Source: DATCSE01 sp036568605 | GTDB lineage: Bacteria; Pseudomonadota; Gammaproteobacteria; Burkholderiales; Burkholderiaceae_C | Length of the DNA stretch: 17,105 bases | Assembly (NCBI GenBank): GCA_036568605.1 | Contig: DATCSE010000459.1 | Location: 1-17,105, forward strand | Direction of reading: 5' to 3' | Part shown: piece after piece, positions 15,335-17,105 of the stretch | Numbering within the stretch: position 1 is the stretch's first letter | Layout of the letters: every line of letters begins with the position of its first letter | Notes under the pieces: model-generated | Told to the model about the DNA's origin: nothing | Seen by the model: only the letters and a program-made list of their open reading frames with translations | The model's database searches: none | Translations under genes and position numbers: made by a program

Positions 15335-15385
15335 GTTCGCCCGAGGCATGTGCCCCGGGCGATTGTCGACCGAATGGCGACGAAT

Positions 15386-16969
15386 TCAAGCAGCCTGGCT
15401 CAGGGGTTCCCCTGCTGCAACCTTGAACGTCGCCATCGCGCGCGCCAGTTGCTGCGCCTGCTGCTTCAGGCTCTCGGCCGCGGCGGCGCTTTCCTCGACC
15501 AGCGCGGCATTCTGCTGCGTGGCCTGGTCCATCTGCGTGACCGCATCGCCGACCTGGCCGACCCCGGCGCTCTGTTCGACGGTCGCCGCGCTGATTTCGC
15601 TGACGATGTCGGCCACGCGCCGCACCGCGCCGACGATCTCGGTCATCGTCGAGCCGGCCTGGTCGACCAGCGAGGTCCCGCGCTCGACCCGCTCGACGCT
15701 TGCGCCTATCAGCCCCTTGATCTCCTTGGCGGCCTCGGCCGAGCGCTGCGCCAGCGTCCGCACCTCGCCCGCCACGACCGCAAAGCCGCGCCCCTGCTCG
15801 CCGGCGCGGGCCGCCTCGACGGCCGCGTTCAGCGCGAGGATGTTGGTCTGGAACGCGATGCCGTCGATCACGCCGATGATGTCGGCGATCCGACGCGAGC
15901 TGTCGTGGATGCCCTTCATCGTCTCGACGACCTCGCCGACGACCTCGCCGCCGCGCGCGGCAAGCGTCGACGCGCCCAGCGCCAGCTGGTTGGCCTGTTT
16001 CGCGTTGTCGGCATTCTGGTTCACCGTCGAGCCGAGCTGCTCCATCGAGGCCGCGGTCTGCTGCAGCGCCGACGCCTGCTCCTCGGTGCGGCTGGACAGA
16101 TCCGCATTGCCCTGCGCAATCTGCGCCGAGGCGGTCGCCACGCTGTCGGCGTTCTGGCGCACGCCGGAGACCAGCTTGGACAACCCGGTCTGCATCGCCC
16201 GCAGCTGCGCCATCATGCTGGAGTCGTCGCCCGGCCGCAGCTGGATCGGCACGCACAGGTCGCCCGCGGCGACGCTGCGTGCCAGCGCGGCGGCTTGCGC
16301 CGGCTCGCCGCCGAGCTGGCGCGTGATGCCGCGGATGATCAATACCGCCAGGCCCGTCGCCAGCGCGATCGCCGCGATCACCAGGCCGATCGCCCAGGCA
16401 TGCGCCCGGTCGTAGGTGCTGCGGGCACCCTCGCGCGCGACATCGGCAGCCTTCATGTTGATCTCGCCGAGCTGTGTCAAGTCGTCGGCCACCGTGTCGA
16501 ACGAAGCCGCCGTCCGCTCGAAGGTGCTCTTCGCGCGTTCGAGGCTCGCTTCGCCCGAGCGGGCCGCGGCCAGCGCGGCACCGAGTTCGGCGAAATAGGC
16601 GTCGCGATGCTGCCGGTAGCGGTCGTAGGCCTGGCGCTCCTCGCCGGGCGAGACCACTTTCTCGTAGCTTGCCTGGAATTCGCTGAGCCGCCCCTTCAGC
16701 TCGTCGATGCGCCGCTCCGCGGCCGTGCGTTCCTTCGCGTCGCGCGCCAGCACGTTGTCGGCCTCGGCGCGCCGGATGCGGTTCGCGGTCAGCCGCATCT
16801 TGCCGATCAGGTCGACGCTGGGCAGGCTGTTCTCGGCGACCTCCTCCATGTGCTCGTGGATGGCCGCCAGCTGCCGCAGCGAGAACAGGCCCAGCCCCGC
16901 GGTCAGCAGAACCAGGGCAAAGAAGGCGGCGCCCAGCTTGGTGCTGAGCTTGATGTCTCCGTGGATCAT
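15386..16969 (-). CDS. Methyl-accepting chemotaxis protein
   Basis: Membrane chemoreceptor of 527 residues. In order: a short cytoplasmic start; TM1 (about 12-32); a four-helix-bundle type periplasmic sensor (about 33-188, rich in heptad-like Glu/Arg/Ala); TM2 (about 189-213); a HAMP domain (about 212-265, with ITRQLGGEPAQAAALARSVAAGDL); and the cytoplasmic signalling hairpin. The hairpin tip, which contacts CheA and CheW, is the invariant IDGIAFQTNILALNAAVEAA and the following GEQGRGFAVVAGEVRTLAQR (about 369-409). Methylation-site stretches rich in Glu/Gln/Ala occur on both sides (QASALQQTAASMEQ, VEQSAGVGQ). The C-terminus lacks the CheR-tethering pentapeptide. AAGGA 6 nt before the ATG is an excellent ribosome site. 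The ligand is unknown, but the adjacent TonB-dependent receptor hints at a shared nutrient. Confidence 0.96.
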   Translation of the reverse strand: MIHGDIKLSTKLGAAFFALVLLTAGLGLFSLRQLAAIHEHMEEVAENSLPSVDLIGKMRLTANRIRRAEADNVLARDAKERTAAERRIDELKGRLSEFQASYEKVVSPGEERQAYDRYRQHRDAYFAELGAALAAARSGEASLERAKSTFERTAASFDTVADDLTQLGEINMKAADVAREGARSTYDRAHAWAIGLVIAAIALATGLAVLIIRGITRQLGGEPAQAAALARSVAAGDLCVPIQLRPGDDSSMMAQLRAMQTGLSKLVSGVRQNADSVATASAQIAQGNADLSSRTEEQASALQQTAASMEQLGSTVNQNADNAKQANQLALGASTLAARGGEVVGEVVETMKGIHDSSRRIADIIGVIDGIAFQTNILALNAAVEAARAGEQGRGFAVVAGEVRTLAQRSAEAAKEIKGLIGASVERVERGTSLVDQAGSTMTEIVGAVRRVADIVSEISAATVEQSAGVGQVGDAVTQMDQATQQNAALVEESAAAAESLKQQAQQLARAMATFKVAAGEPLSQAA

Positions 16970-17040
16970 GGATCGTCCTTTCGTCGCCCCAACCGGCGGG
17001 AGCGTGAGCGGACTTCGGCAGGACGCCGCCGCCGTTGGAT

Positions 17041-17074
17041 AGCCGAACCGCCCGTATCGCGATCGGGATCGGCT
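17041..17074. other. Imperfect palindrome upstream of the MCP gene
   Basis: AGCCGA (17041-17046) and TCGGCT (17069-17074) are inverted copies. Inside them CCCG and CGGG flank the palindrome TCGCGA, offset by one base. The element lies about 72-105 bp upstream of the MCP start and could be a regulator site. The 136-bp stretch from 16970 to the window end holds no gene that can be supported. Confidence 0.25.
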
Positions 17075-17105
17075 GAATCTCGCGTCAGGCTTCCCCGACC
17101 GGCTC

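Noticed and set aside
15335..15385. Fur box or extracytoplasmic sigma factor system at the TonB-dependent receptor
   Set aside because: No GATAATGATAATCATTATC-like AT-rich sequence is present, and no sigma/anti-sigma genes or N-terminal signalling domain accompany the receptor.
17060..17105. Flagellar sigma-28 promoter upstream of the MCP
   Set aside because: A GCCGATCC resembles the -10, but the only -35-like GGGAAG is about two bases too far away and matches poorly.
1..17105. tRNA, rRNA, CRISPR, transposase or phage features
   Set aside because: None was found. There are no regularly spaced repeats and no recognisable mobile-element protein on either strand; the only repeat of note is the palindrome at 7105-7197.

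Overview
The window is very GC-rich, gene-dense DNA with short intergenic gaps. It looks like a chromosomal segment of a betaproteobacterium of the order Burkholderiales (Rubrivivax/Roseateles/Leptothrix type). This placement is inferred from base composition, an AapJQM-type amino-acid transporter, a Burkholderiales-type MCP, a DUF6776-like membrane protein and paired YceI/cytochrome b561 genes. No rRNA, tRNA, CRISPR array, insertion sequence or phage gene was seen.

Layout. (1) 1-2615, plus strand: the 3' part of a periplasmic GH3 beta-glucosidase (BglX-like, truncated by the window edge), whose stop overlaps the start of a fructosamine-kinase family gene. (2) 2645-5132, minus strand: a coiled-coil membrane protein (DUF6776-like), then YceI, cytochrome b561 and a second, divergent YceI. 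The last three form a tight operon, probably a periplasmic lipid/quinone-binding and electron-transfer module. (3) 5235-7197: an EamA/DMT exporter diverging from a LysR regulator. The 93-bp gap between them holds an inverted repeat that is a good LysR operator candidate. The LysR reading frame runs into a 93-bp palindromic repeat that encodes its last ~30 residues and also separates it from the next, convergent gene. (4) 7231-11844: an HPP-CBS membrane protein diverging from an AapJ-AapQ-AapM polar amino-acid ABC transporter whose ATPase gene is not next to it. (5) 11984-12769: two small plus-strand genes, an 82-residue orphan and a soluble single-BON-domain protein. (6) 12785-16969, minus strand: a methyl-accepting chemotaxis protein followed 51 bp later by a large TonB-dependent receptor of the Xanthomonas/Caulobacter carbohydrate-receptor type.

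Working together. Several genes concern acquisition of sugars and amino acids (BglX, the TonB-dependent receptor, AapJQM) and sensing (MCP). The YceI-b561-YceI cluster is a self-contained envelope redox or lipid module. Nothing seen is a confirmed new system. The best candidates for follow-up are the YceI-b561-YceI sandwich, the ATPase-less aap operon followed by orphan small genes, the coding use of the palindromic repeat in LysR, and the translationally coupled beta-glucosidase/fructosamine kinase pair.
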